Notes: generated from the letters alone by a model not told the origin. DNA of 64,000 bases from Tethya wilhelma (GCA_964030475.1 CAXIPT010000001.1:7959687-8023686); one strand, 5' to 3'. Positions 21,925-33,458 are shown, numbered from the stretch's first letter. A program made the numbers and translations.

Positions 21925-24408
21925 NATTTGTGGGTTAGCGCACTGTGGTGGTGGGTTGTAGTAGAAAATTACCTGATACCACCACCTAAAAATCCACGGG
22001 AGAACACTGGCATTACAATTGTGTGTGGATAGAAACAATAATTATAATGCCTTATCACAAACTGCCTATCTTTTTCAATCTACACTGATCATAATTATTG
22101 AGTTGCAGGTGGTTAGCTAGGTATACACTAACTGTGAAACAATTCCAAATCCTGCCTATACACTGGCGTAAGAATATTCTCAACCCTACCTAGGTCCTTT
22201 TCAAATTGATCACTATCTTTGATATGTACATGCATCCACCTGCTGAAAAAAGCAAATATTGTTATGGACTTAACATGCATGGGTGCCACGGTACTGATAA
22301 TAATTATTGGATCATGATCAGCTGCCTTACAGCTATTTCACTGGAAAAAAAAGCATAATACTAACTTCAGAACTCAGAGCACAATGGGCAGAGCCGCTGG
22401 GATTGCAAACTAAAATCTATTACAGACTATGTGTGAAGCTGCATATGACCATGTTTTAAATAATTACATTCTTGTCAGGCACACCTGCATGCATGTGTCT
22501 GTATCAGTAACTACATTATAAGTTGGTATGTGATTTATGTTTCCATGTGCACTGCATGCATTTTGACTGATTGTGTGGATTGAAAAAACAAATACCAATA
22601 ATTATTGAAAAAATAATGGGAGAACAAGGAGGAATTTGTGTTGAAATGATACGCTTCATATGGGTACTTACAAAGGGTTAATATGCTAAGTATGCAGTAA
22701 CTCACTGAATTCATAAATTCTGCCTAAACAGGTCTGAAAACATACTATCAATACATGGTGAAAATGTATGCACAAGGCTGGCTTTAAAACAAGATTCATT
22801 AGAAAATCACACAGGAAGTGAATAACATTAGCTAGCTCATTGCTTAGCAACTTGACAGGAAATAAGTATACATCCTCACACCTCAGTCAGTGAGTGTCAT
22901 CCATATACTCAGGAAATGATCTGAAGCAGTACATAAATATAAAAGAGGAAAATCAGAGGTTACAGTACAATAATTATTGAGCATTCTACATTCATGCTGT
23001 TTTTACTGCAAGGTTTTAAGGAAGCATATCCTGTTTTACCAAAGCACCAGCTATGATTGAATCGGAATTGACCATATGAGTGGGTGTATGGACTGTTAAA
23101 GTTCACTAAGGTGTTAATGGTATTGGTGCAACAACTCCCTCAAAAGTTAGTTTACAGTTAAGTGAGCTAAATGGCTTCCTCTGTATACCAAAACAAACAG
23201 AGGCATTCTTTATAGCTTATAATTGAACACTTGTATGGCATTTATATATGCACAAGCAGATGTCTTGACTAGCTGTAGACACATAAAGGCATAACAATTA
23301 CATGCTCAACTGATCTTCAAAAGCACAAGACTTATTATACACAGTCATCCTTATTGCACATGCATGCATCCCTTAAATTCCTTAATGGACATCATGTAAC
23401 AATTATTATACAAGACTTCATTGTACAGTTAATTTCATAAAAATTATTCAGTGCACTCAAACTATGAACCCACATTTGAGGTCAATTGATTCATCAGTTT
23501 GTAAACAGAAGTTTTATTCTGATGCATATCTTCTTTCACAGGAAGTATACAGTAGATGCCATTCCTCTAAATGGCCCGGACAACTAAAGAATGATGATCA
23601 AACAGATCCTACCAGGAGGTATGCTCTTATGTCACAACAACATTTCCCTGTTGTCATTCAAACAGTACAAACCTAAACTCCTGACCTTGTGTTCACTAAA
23701 CTCAGAGGTGCTTCATTAATTGTCAATGTAGCTTGCTATACATGGTACAAAGAACATATCATAATTGTGCTACTAGTGCCACAACTCATCAATACACAAG
23801 GGAAGTATACAGCAGATGTCATTATTCTAATCTAAATGATTGACCAAGAGACTAAGGTTGTGTTCTGAGCTAGTAGTTCAGTGATACTCAAAATATTCAT
23901 GATCGTCCTACTAGCCATGAGCTACATAAAAGCATGATATTATAAAACTTTATTGCCACAGTTGGTATGCCATTGCCACCAGTGCAAAAAAATTATTTTA
24001 CCACCTGCATGGGCTTTTTGGTATCAAAAGATAGCTCATGGTAAGGCAAAACTAGCAGTGTGTGCCAAAGTTTATTTAGACTAGCTCAAGCTGATTGTGA
24101 TTTCCCACGTAACAAAATGCGATCATGAATGCCCAATTTTTGTTGGTCTATAATTCTTTGTACTCAGATTATAGAGAATTTACCCAGCTATTAGCAGCTG
24201 TTCGTTTATAAAATCTTTAAAAGATATTGCTTGTTTGGTTAAAATGCACAGTTTTTAGGCCTGCGGCGCATGATGCACACTTCCTGAGTGTTTCCTGTCG
24301 CATTAAAATTTAAATTCAAGAGCGCGCGCAGTGTCAAAACCTTAACGCTGGCATTAGTATAGAAATAAACAGATTAAGGTCAGTGTATTCAACTTGAAGA
24401 TAAAAAAA

Positions 24409-25581
24409 ATGCCAGTAAGCCTTTTAGGATATGAGTGTTCTCTCCAAGGACTTCTTGACAGAGTATGTTGGCATAGATAAAACAGGTCACTTTCACTGTG
24501 CAGACTGCCAGTTGCTGACTAATGGTTGTTTTCTTGTCAATTGATACAGATTAACTTGTTCTGCCTTGGACTCTCAGCAAGTGGATGGTTGACATTTGTA
24601 GTTGCCTTTGGAGCAAATATTTTGAGGTAAACTAAAACTATTATATAATATCAATGGCATTACTTACACTGTCAGGTTCCACCTAAAAATATTATTGTAC
24701 ACAACTAAATCAATACTTATCATAGCAATTATTGTTATGTAACCATTTTTGTCATTGATATAAAATTATAATCCTTATCAATGTATAGCATTGATCCAGT
24801 TGTTCGATCAATCAGCTTTCTCTTTGTGCCATGGTGGATAGCTGCTCTAACTGGACCTGTGTTCTACACATTGGCTGGTCTCTACTACTTCCTCAATCAT
24901 TTCAGTTTTGGAAAGTTGTTTGGTGGAGCTGTATCGATACCTACAAAATTCATTATTCAATGTTTTACTCAATAATTATCCTAGTTAGCGTATCAGCTTA
25001 TAGCTCAGAACACCCAGCTATTTTTATATGAATCCCTTAACGGTGACATTAGAGTGCCTTTGTGGCTCTCATTTATGTGGGTGCACTTGCAGCTCCCATG
25101 TTTGCTGTTATCACACTCATTGCTGGAGCTGTAGGAGCTATCGATGATGCTGTGGAAGCAATTGAAATTCCTGCCAACATCATTGAAGATGTTATTCCAC
25201 TTGGCCTTGGTGGAATTCCAAATCCTATTGATAGCATTCCTTCAATTGAGGATGCACTAAATTTGAGTCCATTTGATTTTGGAGATGTCCTTGATGAAGT
25301 AATAGAGCTTCTGCAGGAGTTCATTAGAGGAATTCTATATTTTATTCTCATAATATTCTTTGAGAAGTTTCTAACTGGTGTCAGGGGACAGTTTATTGGC
25401 AGTTTTACAGCTATTTTTTTCCTGGTGAGTTCACAATAATTGATCAAAGCAGAAGGTTCTGAACTCTTAGATTACTGGTTAATATTAAAATTCCACAACA
25501 TACATGCATAAACAGATCTTGTCGATGATGACGTGGCCATTTTACCACCATAAAAAAGGAGAAAAGAAGAAACTTTGCTAA
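24409..25581 (+). CDS. Type A four-span membrane protein with KKXX tail (copy A4)
   Basis: Exons 24409-24462, 24550-24626, 24789-24930, 25053-25424 and 25516-25581 give 236 residues. It opens MPVSLLGYECSLQGLLDR and ends KKGEKKKLC (KKLC). The third span reads IYVGALAAPMFAVITLIAGA. The acidic loop holds NIIEDVIPLGLGGIPNP, and the fourth span YFILIIFFEKFL precedes TGVRGQFIGSF, a segment kept in all type A copies. It is near-identical to A2, as expected from the duplication. All splice sites agree, arguing that both are functional. The function is unknown. Confidence 0.88.
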
Positions 25582-26575
25582 CAAACATCAATTCTTCATT
25601 AAAATTAATATTTTCTAAATTTCATCATTCCATTCATATTAATTAACAATATGAGAAAGTCAATGTCCACTCTGTGTGAATTTTACTGTCCTGATTCACA
25701 GTCTCTGATTTTGCCTTAATTCTTGTGACCTCTACTTCATTCAACCTGTGAACTTGGCACACCCAACAAGTGTTACACACATAACAATGTATGTGTTTAA
25801 TAAAAACGTAATTCATCGGAAAAAATCTTGAAATAATAATATTAAAGATGTACATGTCCCCATTAAAAACCTTTGGCCTACTGACCACAAAATAAACTTG
25901 TGCTACTGTTGGCTTCTGATGTTATCTTCAGAGATTGATATTATACCCACGTATCCGAAGGCATACCTATAAAGCTTAGTCCCAGTATTTGTTCCAAATG
26001 GATGGAGCACATCAGAAAGTGATTACAACAAGCTGTTAAAGATCATCAATCTATAGCTGGCACTAACTCTACCACTCTCACGTGGGCCACCTTTAGAGTT
26101 AGGAGCTACCATCAATGAGTTCAGCACTAATTTGACTCAATGGCAAACTCAGAGTTGTTCCTGCATTATACTGTCATAGACTACAATAATAACATTACAA
26201 CCTCACTCAGGCTTGCCCCATTGTTGCCTTGTGTCTGCCCACTTCGTTATACTTTTCAGTAACCCTTATGAGGCTATGCTGCACAATGAGCAAAAGCCTC
26301 CACTATAAACAATATTCATTAGAAAACCACACAGGAAGTGAATTATATTACAGTCTCTTAGCAACTAAATAGGAAATAATTTAGCTATGAGTATACTGCA
26401 GTCTTACTTTTCTGACCCAGAGGAGGTCCGACATCCGCGGGTTAATTGCAGGTCCTCGTGCGGATGTCGGACCTCCTCTGTTTCTGACCATGCAAAGTCC
26501 TAAGGAAGTATTTATTAGATGGATTCATATCCTGCTTTAGCAGGCACCAACTATGAGGCCCTGTGTGTGATCATA
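25582..26575. other. 3' flank of A4, part of duplication unit 2
   Basis: Non-coding DNA shared with 8,215-9,175, interrupted only by the small hAT-like element at 26,417-26,480. Confidence 0.5.
26409..26488. mobile_element. Tiny hAT-like inverted-repeat element with 8-bp target duplication
   Basis: A 21-bp arm CAGAGGAGGTCCGACATCCG(C) at 26418-26438 has a perfect complement at 26460-26480, with a 21-nt loop. TTTCTGAC occurs on both sides (26409-26416, 26481-26488). The element is absent from the corresponding place in unit 1 (near 9,097), which therefore preserves the empty site. CAG...CTG ends and an 8-bp duplication point to hAT. At about 64 bp it is almost all terminal repeat. Confidence 0.85.
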
Positions 26576-27769
26576 TCATACGTACGGTAGTACGTATAGT
26601 AGGAATGGGCCCCCTGTCCCATAGACGCAATACAAAATGTTTATCATCACAAAAATTTAGTAAAGGAAAGTTAAGCCTTCAAACTCGCTCAGACGCAGTC
26701 CCCTACAGATCACCAACTGCATGCAAGGCCTGAACCTCACAAAAGCTTCACTGGGCACTCATAGAGAGCGCTAGTGGGAAGCCACCATAGTGCCATTTTT
26801 GTTCTCCTAACGTACTTACTTACGTACGTACGTACTAACTGACTTACTTGAACACGGTTTCCAGAGAACCAGAAAGTGATGAGACAAATTTGACAGCATG
26901 AAGTAAGTCCTTTTCAAGGGAACTACGTTCCTGGATACTCGTTTTCATCAAAAATGGCTAGAAACAAAAACTAGAAAGCATTGAAACTTAGCGTATAAAT
27001 ACGTGTACTTTAATGCAGCTATGTTTGAGTCCAAAGGTCGTTACTAGATCCTTCTTTTCTGCCTCCGAAATCCACGTGGTGTGTGGCATCTAATGCGCAT
27101 GCGCCTATTTCTACAGCCACGTGGACTCTGGTAAAGGTCGAGTATTGCGCAACTATGCCAGCGTGGCAAGTGTGTGGTTTTTTAGCCGGTTAAAACCAGT
27201 CTTAAGTGAAGCAAACAGCAGTTTTTGGTGATCTCTAGCTTTGTGCGTAGTTGATCAGCAGTCGACATTAATTTTTTACAGCGGACGTCTGAATTCTGAC
27301 TAGTGATTGTCAAGTGGCTCAGTTCTCTGGCTACCCACCTTCTACCACCGGCTACTGATGCGAGATAAGTTCATGTTTATCAGTGTTTTGGTTTTCAGCC
27401 TGAAATTGCAAATTTTGTTAGCTATAATTTGTTGATAGTGTTTTTGGCCTATTGTTTATGAATTGTAATTTTCCAATCATTGCGGATATTCCTAGTATTA
27501 ATTGCCCTTTGTTTGTCAATTTTTGCTGTGAAATAGTATTTATTTGTATTTCGGTTTTAGTCCTACTCTCATATGATTATACCTATTCTATAAAAAATTT
27601 GCTAAATTACACTTTTGCTGTATTAGTGTGCCTGTATAACTTCCTTATAATTATTGTAACAATTACGTAAATCAGTTACCAAGTTAGCTATAGCTAGTTT
27701 AATATTGTTGTTGTTTTAGTCACAAACTACAGTCATCATTAGTATTAAATTTTGGATAGTATATAAGGT

Positions 27770-30319
27770 ATGCCTTCAAAAAAATATCAAAAACGATGTA
27801 AACGAAAGCAATATTATGTTGCTAACAAGGAAAAGGCTTTAGCTGCTCAAAGAGAATATTATTGTGAGAATATTGAAAAAGAAAAAGCTCGAAGCACCGA
27901 AAACTATGTGGCAGCAAAATGTGAAAAATCTGAAAAATTAAAGTGTGCTTCTCAATTTTCATCACACAAAAGCTATTTCAAAAATTTACAACAGAACCGT
28001 GTAGCTTCCAGAATAAAAGTTCGGAAGTTTTATGAAAAAAATGTTGAAGCTTCCAGAGAAGCTGCTAGTATTAGAAAGAAAAGATTGTATGAGAAAAATC
28101 TGCAAGCTTCGAGAGAGGCTGCCAGTATTAGAAAGAAAAGATTGTATGAGAAAAATCTGCAAGCTTCCAGAGAGTCTGCCAGTATTAGAAAGAAAAGGTT
28201 GTATGAGAAGAATAGGCAATCTTCCAGAGAGGCAGCCAGTATTAGAATGAAAAGAATGTACCACAAAAATCAGGAAGCATCCAGAGAGGCAGCCAGCATT
28301 AGAATGAAAAGGATGTACCACAAAAATCAGCAAGCTGCCAGAGAGGCAGCCGGTATTAGAAGGAAAAGGATGTATGAACAAAATAGGCAAGCTTGTAGGT
28401 TGGCCTCCAGAGTGAGGCAAAAGAAGTGGTATGCTAATACTACCAAAAGACCATTGACAAGAGCCAAAGCATACTACCAGAGAAAGAAGCATATTGTTCG
28501 TGCTCAACGCAGAAATAGATATGCTCTTTATGAACTACGTGGTGTTAGTAGAGAAGCAATTCTGAAAAACCTCCAGGTGAATATGCTGTCACATAGTGCC
28601 GAGCTCATAAACTCTCTTTGTGAAGTGCAGGGTTCAATGTGTAAGAAACTGTCCCCCAAATTGTTAGCCAAAACTGTTTCCAAGATTGCAGCCTCTAAAT
28701 TACTAGCAAAGGCATTTCAGACTCGCCGTACTCAAGCTAGTGGTTTACTAGGTGCTTGTAGACGCATTGCAGCCTATAAACTCAATGATAGGAAGGACTT
28801 GGGTGAGTGCATGCACCATGGCTCAACTGAGCCTTATTATTATGATGAAGCCTATCAGAAACCTGTAAAGAGAAAATGCATTCCAATCACTAGAAATGGT
28901 GTGTGCATTGTAGCAGAAAAGGTTTTGTGTCCTCTAGAGAAAAAAAAAACCAAGCCCAACCCCAATTCACCTTGTCTGCACTGGAAGTGCACACAAGAGT
29001 GCAAGCCTCTGAGTGACGATGATCTCAAGAGCATTGTGTCACTCAAAGAAATCTTTTCATATCCAGTCGATGACATTAGGTACCACATTGATCAACTTGA
29101 TAACGATTGTCCATATTACCATGGGCATAATACCACTGGGTTTAACAAGGATGAACATGTCCCCAGTACCACTCCAAAGCTTGGCCACCCATTAGTATGC
29201 CATGGTGATGATACTGAGTGTACCAGTAAACTCCGTACTTTGAGAAGTGGGTCTGTCCATTACCCCTTCCTACATCAGATGTTGAAGGAAGTATATAGTG
29301 CAATCAGAAGCCATTTGCTAATCAAAGAGCTAGACATGGCATTACGGAATGCCAATGTAGGCAAACTTGTTGAGCTTACCCACAGCATTAGCCTCCACAA
29401 GCTTCTCACCTCAAAAACAAATGAGACTGATGATGGCTACATCCAGAGTGTGTCAGAGACCACTCCAAAGTACAGACAGACTGACATTGAAACCCCACTC
29501 CTTCTTGAACATGCTGCCATTATTGCCAAGTTTGAGAAGGAGCGTGAAGACTATGCCGATATCCCCTGCATGAGCTGTGAGCGCTTATGTCAGAGGAAGA
29601 ATGTTAGTAAAGTCAGTCTGTCTGATAGCAAGTTGTGTAGTGATGTGTGGCATAGGTTGAAAGATTTTGTTGTTGACAAAAATCCGAATGCTCTAAACGA
29701 GCAAAATTACCTCTGCACTTATTGCAAGCCCAACATACAGAAGAATGTGTTGCCCAATCGCTGTGTTTTGAATGGTTTGGAGACAGTCCCTCTCCCACCA
29801 GAATTACAGCAGCTAGATCCTTTGAGTACACAGCTGATTCAGCTTGCCAAGTGTTATCAGACAGTTGTACGTCTTGGTACTTACACCAGAAAAGTACCAA
29901 CGTACAACTCTTTGAAAGCATGCAAAGGAACAATGTTCTTCCTTCCATTGCCCTTGAAAAAAACTATTGAAACACTTGATCGGGCCAAATTATCAAAACG
30001 TTTAGCTGATCCTGAGCTCTACATACTCGTAAATAGCAGGCCAACTAAAAACAAAGTTGTGTGGCGTAGTCTTGTTGACATCAACAAACTTAGGTTAGCA
30101 GTTGATAAGCTCAAGCATATCAATTGGCTTTACCAGGATGTGCAAGATGATGCCGTAGATGAAACTACTCGGCAAGTAGTTGAGGTTGCTAACAGTGCTA
30201 CAAGCACCATGCTTGAAAGAGCTAACGAAGATGATATTTCTGGCCTTCAAGTGTACACAGTGCGTAACCTTGACAATAGGCTACCTTCACACTCTGACAT
30301 TGATCAGTACAAGATGCTG
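27770..30319 (+). CDS. Helitron-like protein, N-terminal 850 residues (partial)
   Basis: The frame starts MPSKKYQKRCKRKQYY and stays open for 850 codons up to the N. Residues about 92-207 are some seven basic 19-residue repeats (ASREAASIRKKRLYEKNLQ type). Then come KYALYELRG-like sequence, cysteine pairs (CMSCERLCQRK; CTYCKP) and at about 645-790 a block resembling the domain that precedes Rep in Helitron polyproteins: LPPELQQLDPLSTQLIQLAK, VPTYNSLKACKG and NWLYQDV. The rolling-circle Rep motif (HUH) and PIF1 helicase would follow but are cut off by the gap. The frame is free of stops, so the copy may be young. Frame beyond the N, in the CA repeat, is not real. Confidence 0.8.
28036..28410 (+). 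repeat. 57-bp tandem repeats inside the Helitron frame
   Basis: Six to seven units of 57 bp encode ASREAASIRKKRLYEKN-like 19-mers. Adjacent units are nearly identical, so the array expanded by unequal exchange or slippage. Copy 1 has fewer units. Confidence 0.85.
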
Positions 30320-30320
30320 N

Positions 30321-30359
<39 letters not shown>

Positions 30360-30555
30360 CAAATTATTGATTAAAGCCCAAGAAAATAATTAGTGCTGTG
30401 CAAAAAAACCACTAAGTCTTACTTTGTTAAGGAATCTCGCAAATTAAGATTTCAGCTTTCAGCACGATGTAGACAGCACGTGACCCGTAATAACAAAAAT
30501 ACATCCTTTCTCCGCGACAAAATGCACTGATTTCCTGAAATGATTTGCAAAATGA

Positions 30556-30587
30556 ACTCCTCCCTTACACTATATATATGGGAGGAA
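30556..30587 (+). promoter_or_regulatory. Putative core promoter of B3
   Basis: CTCCTCCCTTACACTATATA followed by TATGGGAGGAA lies about 60-90 bp upstream of the ATG at 30645. The arms and TATA-like core correspond to those upstream of B2. Confidence 0.4.
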
Positions 30588-30644
30588 TATAGGCGATCGA
30601 ATTGTTAAAGTACCACAGAAGGCGGCCTAGATAGCTATAGCAAT

Positions 30645-31651
30645 ATGGTAGAATTCAATGCTGCGAAGTACTGCTCGAAGTTTTTAAGTTGCTACAGCAA
30701 AGCAGCCCACGGACTGTTCAGGCAGGTAAAAGCAGGTATCATTATTATCGAAAATAATTGAAAAACTATTATACTATTAAATTTTTAGCTGTCACTGCTC
30801 TGTATTGCCCTGTCCTTTATGGGATGGGTGGTTTTTGCGGCTGCATTTGGCGCTCAAGCAAGAAAGTAAGTATAAAGTTACTTTGGCTGATATGTAACTT
30901 GAGCCAATTTGAATTTAGTCATAATTATGCTATTTATGTCTTACAGTTTGGATTTTTCATCTTCAGCTGCCTTAAGAAATTTGTTTATCCCTTTCTGGTG
31001 TACTTTAGTTGCTGGTCCAGTAGCATTTATAATGGCTACATTGCACATTCTCCTGAGCTACAGATTTCGTCGAATTGGCTACTTACTTGGAAGTTTTGTA
31101 AGCATTACTATTAGTAGTTTAGTACCATAAACTATTGCATAATTCAACTACTGATTATATTTAGGCAACGCTCGCAGCTCTACTCTATGCTGCAATCATA
31201 ACATCTCCTCTCGTTTACACCGCATTGTTCATTTTCGGTGCATCTTCTTTTGGTGACTTTGAAGATGCCGTTACTGGCGCCATTCCAATTCCTGATGTCA
31301 CTGCTATCATTGGAATCAACAATGTCTTGTTTGACACGATAGGAGCTCTCGTTAGGCTGGTGTATGAACTAGCAGAGGATGGAATTGAATTTGTAGTGGA
31401 TCTTTTATTGAGCATTCCCTCTTCTATTGATGATAACTTTGATGTTCGAGTGAGAGTACAGTTTTCAGGATGTGTAATCTCTCTTTTCTTTCTCGTAAGT
31501 TATAATAGTCATGTAAAACAAACTTGTCATGATATTGTATGCATGCATGTGTAATTTTCTTAATATTCAGGGGTTATCTATGATATTGTGGCCACTATAC
31601 AGTGAGAAGAAATCTGGGCCTTCTGGTTCAAATCAGAAAGATTTGCGATAA
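30645..31651 (+). CDS. Type B four-span membrane protein (copy B3)
   Basis: Exons 30645-30725, 30789-30865, 30947-31097, 31165-31494 and 31571-31651 give 239 residues. The start is MVEFNAAKYCSKFLSCYSK. Spans are in exon 2 (LSLLCIALSFMGWVVFAAAF), exon 3 (FWCTLVAGPVAFIMATLHI), early exon 4 (AALLYAAIITSPLVYTALF) and late exon 4 (CVISLFFL). The sequence between holds IPIPDVTAIIGI and a repeated VYELAEDGIEFVVDLL helix. The C-terminus is EKKSGPSGSNQKDLR, hydrophilic and probably cytosolic. Exons 2 have the same length and phase as in type A genes, and GASSFGDFEDA parallels type A's loop, so the types are paralogues. The function is unknown. Confidence 0.88.
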
Positions 31652-31792
31652 ACTTATCTTATAAGTGTTACCAAGAGTCTTGGTGTTACTAATTTACAGC
31701 AGAAAATTAAAGTTTTTCCCACCTCAATAACAGTACACTTGTTTCTTGACAGTATTATATGTCATACATGTAATGCACGCTTACGCATAACG

Positions 31793-31848
31793 CGCGCATG
31801 CGCATGCGTACCCGCGTATCTATGTTTGTACTTACGATGACCTTTACC
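31793..31848 (-). promoter_or_regulatory. Motif cluster in the B3 3' flank
   Basis: GCGCATGCGCATGCGTA at 31793-31809 and the reverse of GGTAAAGGTCA at 31838-31848 repeat the arrangement beyond B1 and B2. Confidence 0.35.
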
Positions 31849-32856
31849 AGATAAAAGGTACAGAACTAGAAGGACCCATCAGAGACATATTAAACATGTA
31901 GCAGTGATTATCAGGAGTAACAGGTGAGCTCCAGTATTGTCTAAGACAATAATTATCACACATTGGTACACCTAGGTCATTAATTTTATAACACCAATAG
32001 CAATTGATTAATCACTGATACTATGAATTCATGTATGCTAGATGCAAAATCAACCCCCCCACCCCCCTTCCCAAAGATATTGTGGTTGAATCTAGACCAT
32101 GTGTGTGTGTGTTGATTATCTTGAGCTACATCAGATTCAGAATAGTTCCAAGTGCATGTAAAAGACTTTGTTCAAGCTTCTTATTCTTGTTAGCTCTGGT
32201 TGAACACAACAAATAAATGGTGTGGTAGTACACTCCATGCCTGAGTATAAGTGAATGTACCTGACTACTAAAGAAGTGATCAGGGTGCTGGCATTGTGTA
32301 AGCTACTCTCGAATCCTGAAAGTTTCACTCAGGCTGGCATTATAGTTGGATATTGGTGTTGTATATGTATTACAGTATACACAGTCACTGACGTTGATGC
32401 TCTGTTGCTTGCAGAAACCAGAAACTGGGTACTATATAGTTACCACCCGTACCCAATAGTTATGAGCATTTCAGTATTCTACCCTTTACCATGTACTGTA
32501 TAGTCATAACTGTGTGTGTCACATATCGCTATGATGTCACTTAGGTTGTAAGTCACTGGTGGATACTAAGTTAACCATTATATAGTGTTCACTGTTTAGT
32601 GAACTCGTAGGTTTATAATTTTGACAACGGTTATAATTTTTATAAAACATGTACTGAGGCAGTGTAGCTTCATATGTATGGCTCTTAGACCTTGGTATAT
32701 ATATTCTTCTGGAATATTCGGGTACACATTGATTTCTGTGAGAACAATAGGCAGTGCTTTGGGAATAATAGGTAAATTTTTGGTTTTGTTATGAAAATTT
32801 ACATTGCCAAAATACTAAACCAGTGGCCACTTTTAAGGTTAAGATTAAAAATCCTA
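31849..32856. other. 3' flank of B3 and unique intergenic DNA
   Basis: Mostly duplicated non-coding DNA, including C-rich short runs at 32,050. No gene is supported. Confidence 0.45.
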
Positions 32857-33320
32857 TCATACGTACGGTAGTACGTATAGTAGGAATGGGCCGCCTGTCC
32901 CATAGACACAATACAAAATGTTCATGCTTATAAACTTTCAAGGAAAGAAAGCTAAGCCTTCAAATGCATTCAATAGCCTCCCACAGACAGTTTACTTACT
33001 GTATTAACAAAGAAAACTGGCAGAAAGTTTCCAGAGCACTCTGGAGAGAGCGCTGGCGAGAAGCCACAACAGTGCAATTTTTGTTCATCTTCCTTCCTTC
33101 CTAACTGACTTACTTGAACGCGATTTCCAGACAAACAAAAGACATTGAGACAATTTTGACCATATAGTAAGACTTCAATTCATCTGTAGTACGTCCTTTT
33201 CTACTCGTTTGCTGGCGAAAAGGCAGCCAAACAAAATCTAGGCAGCTTTGAAACTCTTGATATAAAATACTGTACTTTTTTATTTAGCCATTTTATGTAG
33301 GTAAAGGTCGTCAATAGACC
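32857..33320 (+). mobile_element. Helitron 5' end, fragment (copy 3)
   Basis: TCATACGTACGGTAGTACG follows an A here too. Homology to the leaders of copies 1 and 2 continues through the GGTAAAGGTCG motif (33300-33310) and is then lost, so no coding region follows. A TGCGCATGCGCA palindrome lies at 33342-33353. The right end was not identified. Confidence 0.7.
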
Positions 33321-33458
33321 ACGTGTTTTTCATGCCTATAATGCGCATGCGCATCAAATGTACACTTCTGCTTTTTGTAGAGACTGACTAGTCTCTGTTG
33401 TGTGGTTATCTCCATGCAATTGAGCACCTTGGTGTTTAAAAAAGTGAATGAACAAGTA

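Larger units (their letters stand above)
21926..26530 (+). repeat. Segmental duplication unit 2 (direct copy of 4701-9175)
   Basis: Matches unit 1 from its first base after the N, through gene A4, to GATCATA just before the Helitron at 26576. 21926-24408 holds no supported gene: it is the duplicated 5' flank. About 24,010-24,265 is an insertion absent from unit 1. Confidence 0.9.
26576..30319 (+). mobile_element. Helitron, 5' part (copy 2, cut by N)
   Basis: The same left end (TCATACGTACGGTAGTACG) sits after GATCATA. Unit 1 reads GATCATATTTCAG at this place, so the insertion split an A|T dinucleotide as Helitrons do. The leader holds TGCGCATGCGC (27094-27104) and GGTAAAGGTCG (27130-27140). 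The coding frame starts at 27770 and runs to the N at 30320, where a CA repeat belonging to another duplicated unit begins. The Rep and helicase parts are not in the window. Confidence 0.82.
30321..32640. repeat. Inverted duplication unit (reverse of about 9640-13900)
   Basis: Begins with a (CA)n run that is the counterpart of 13,874-13,929, then carries the B3 promoter, gene B3, the motif cluster and the 3' flank in reverse order relative to B2. Confidence 0.82.

Noticed and set aside
28036..28410. CRISPR-like repeat array
   Set aside because: Units are contiguous with no spacers and code for protein repeats in a eukaryotic transposon.
27986..28507. 173-codon minus-strand frame opposite the Helitron repeats
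   Set aside because: Shadow of the tandem repeat on the coding strand.
30320..30370. Helitron frame continuing into a CA repeat
   Set aside because: The frame crosses an N into a microsatellite that belongs to another duplicated unit.
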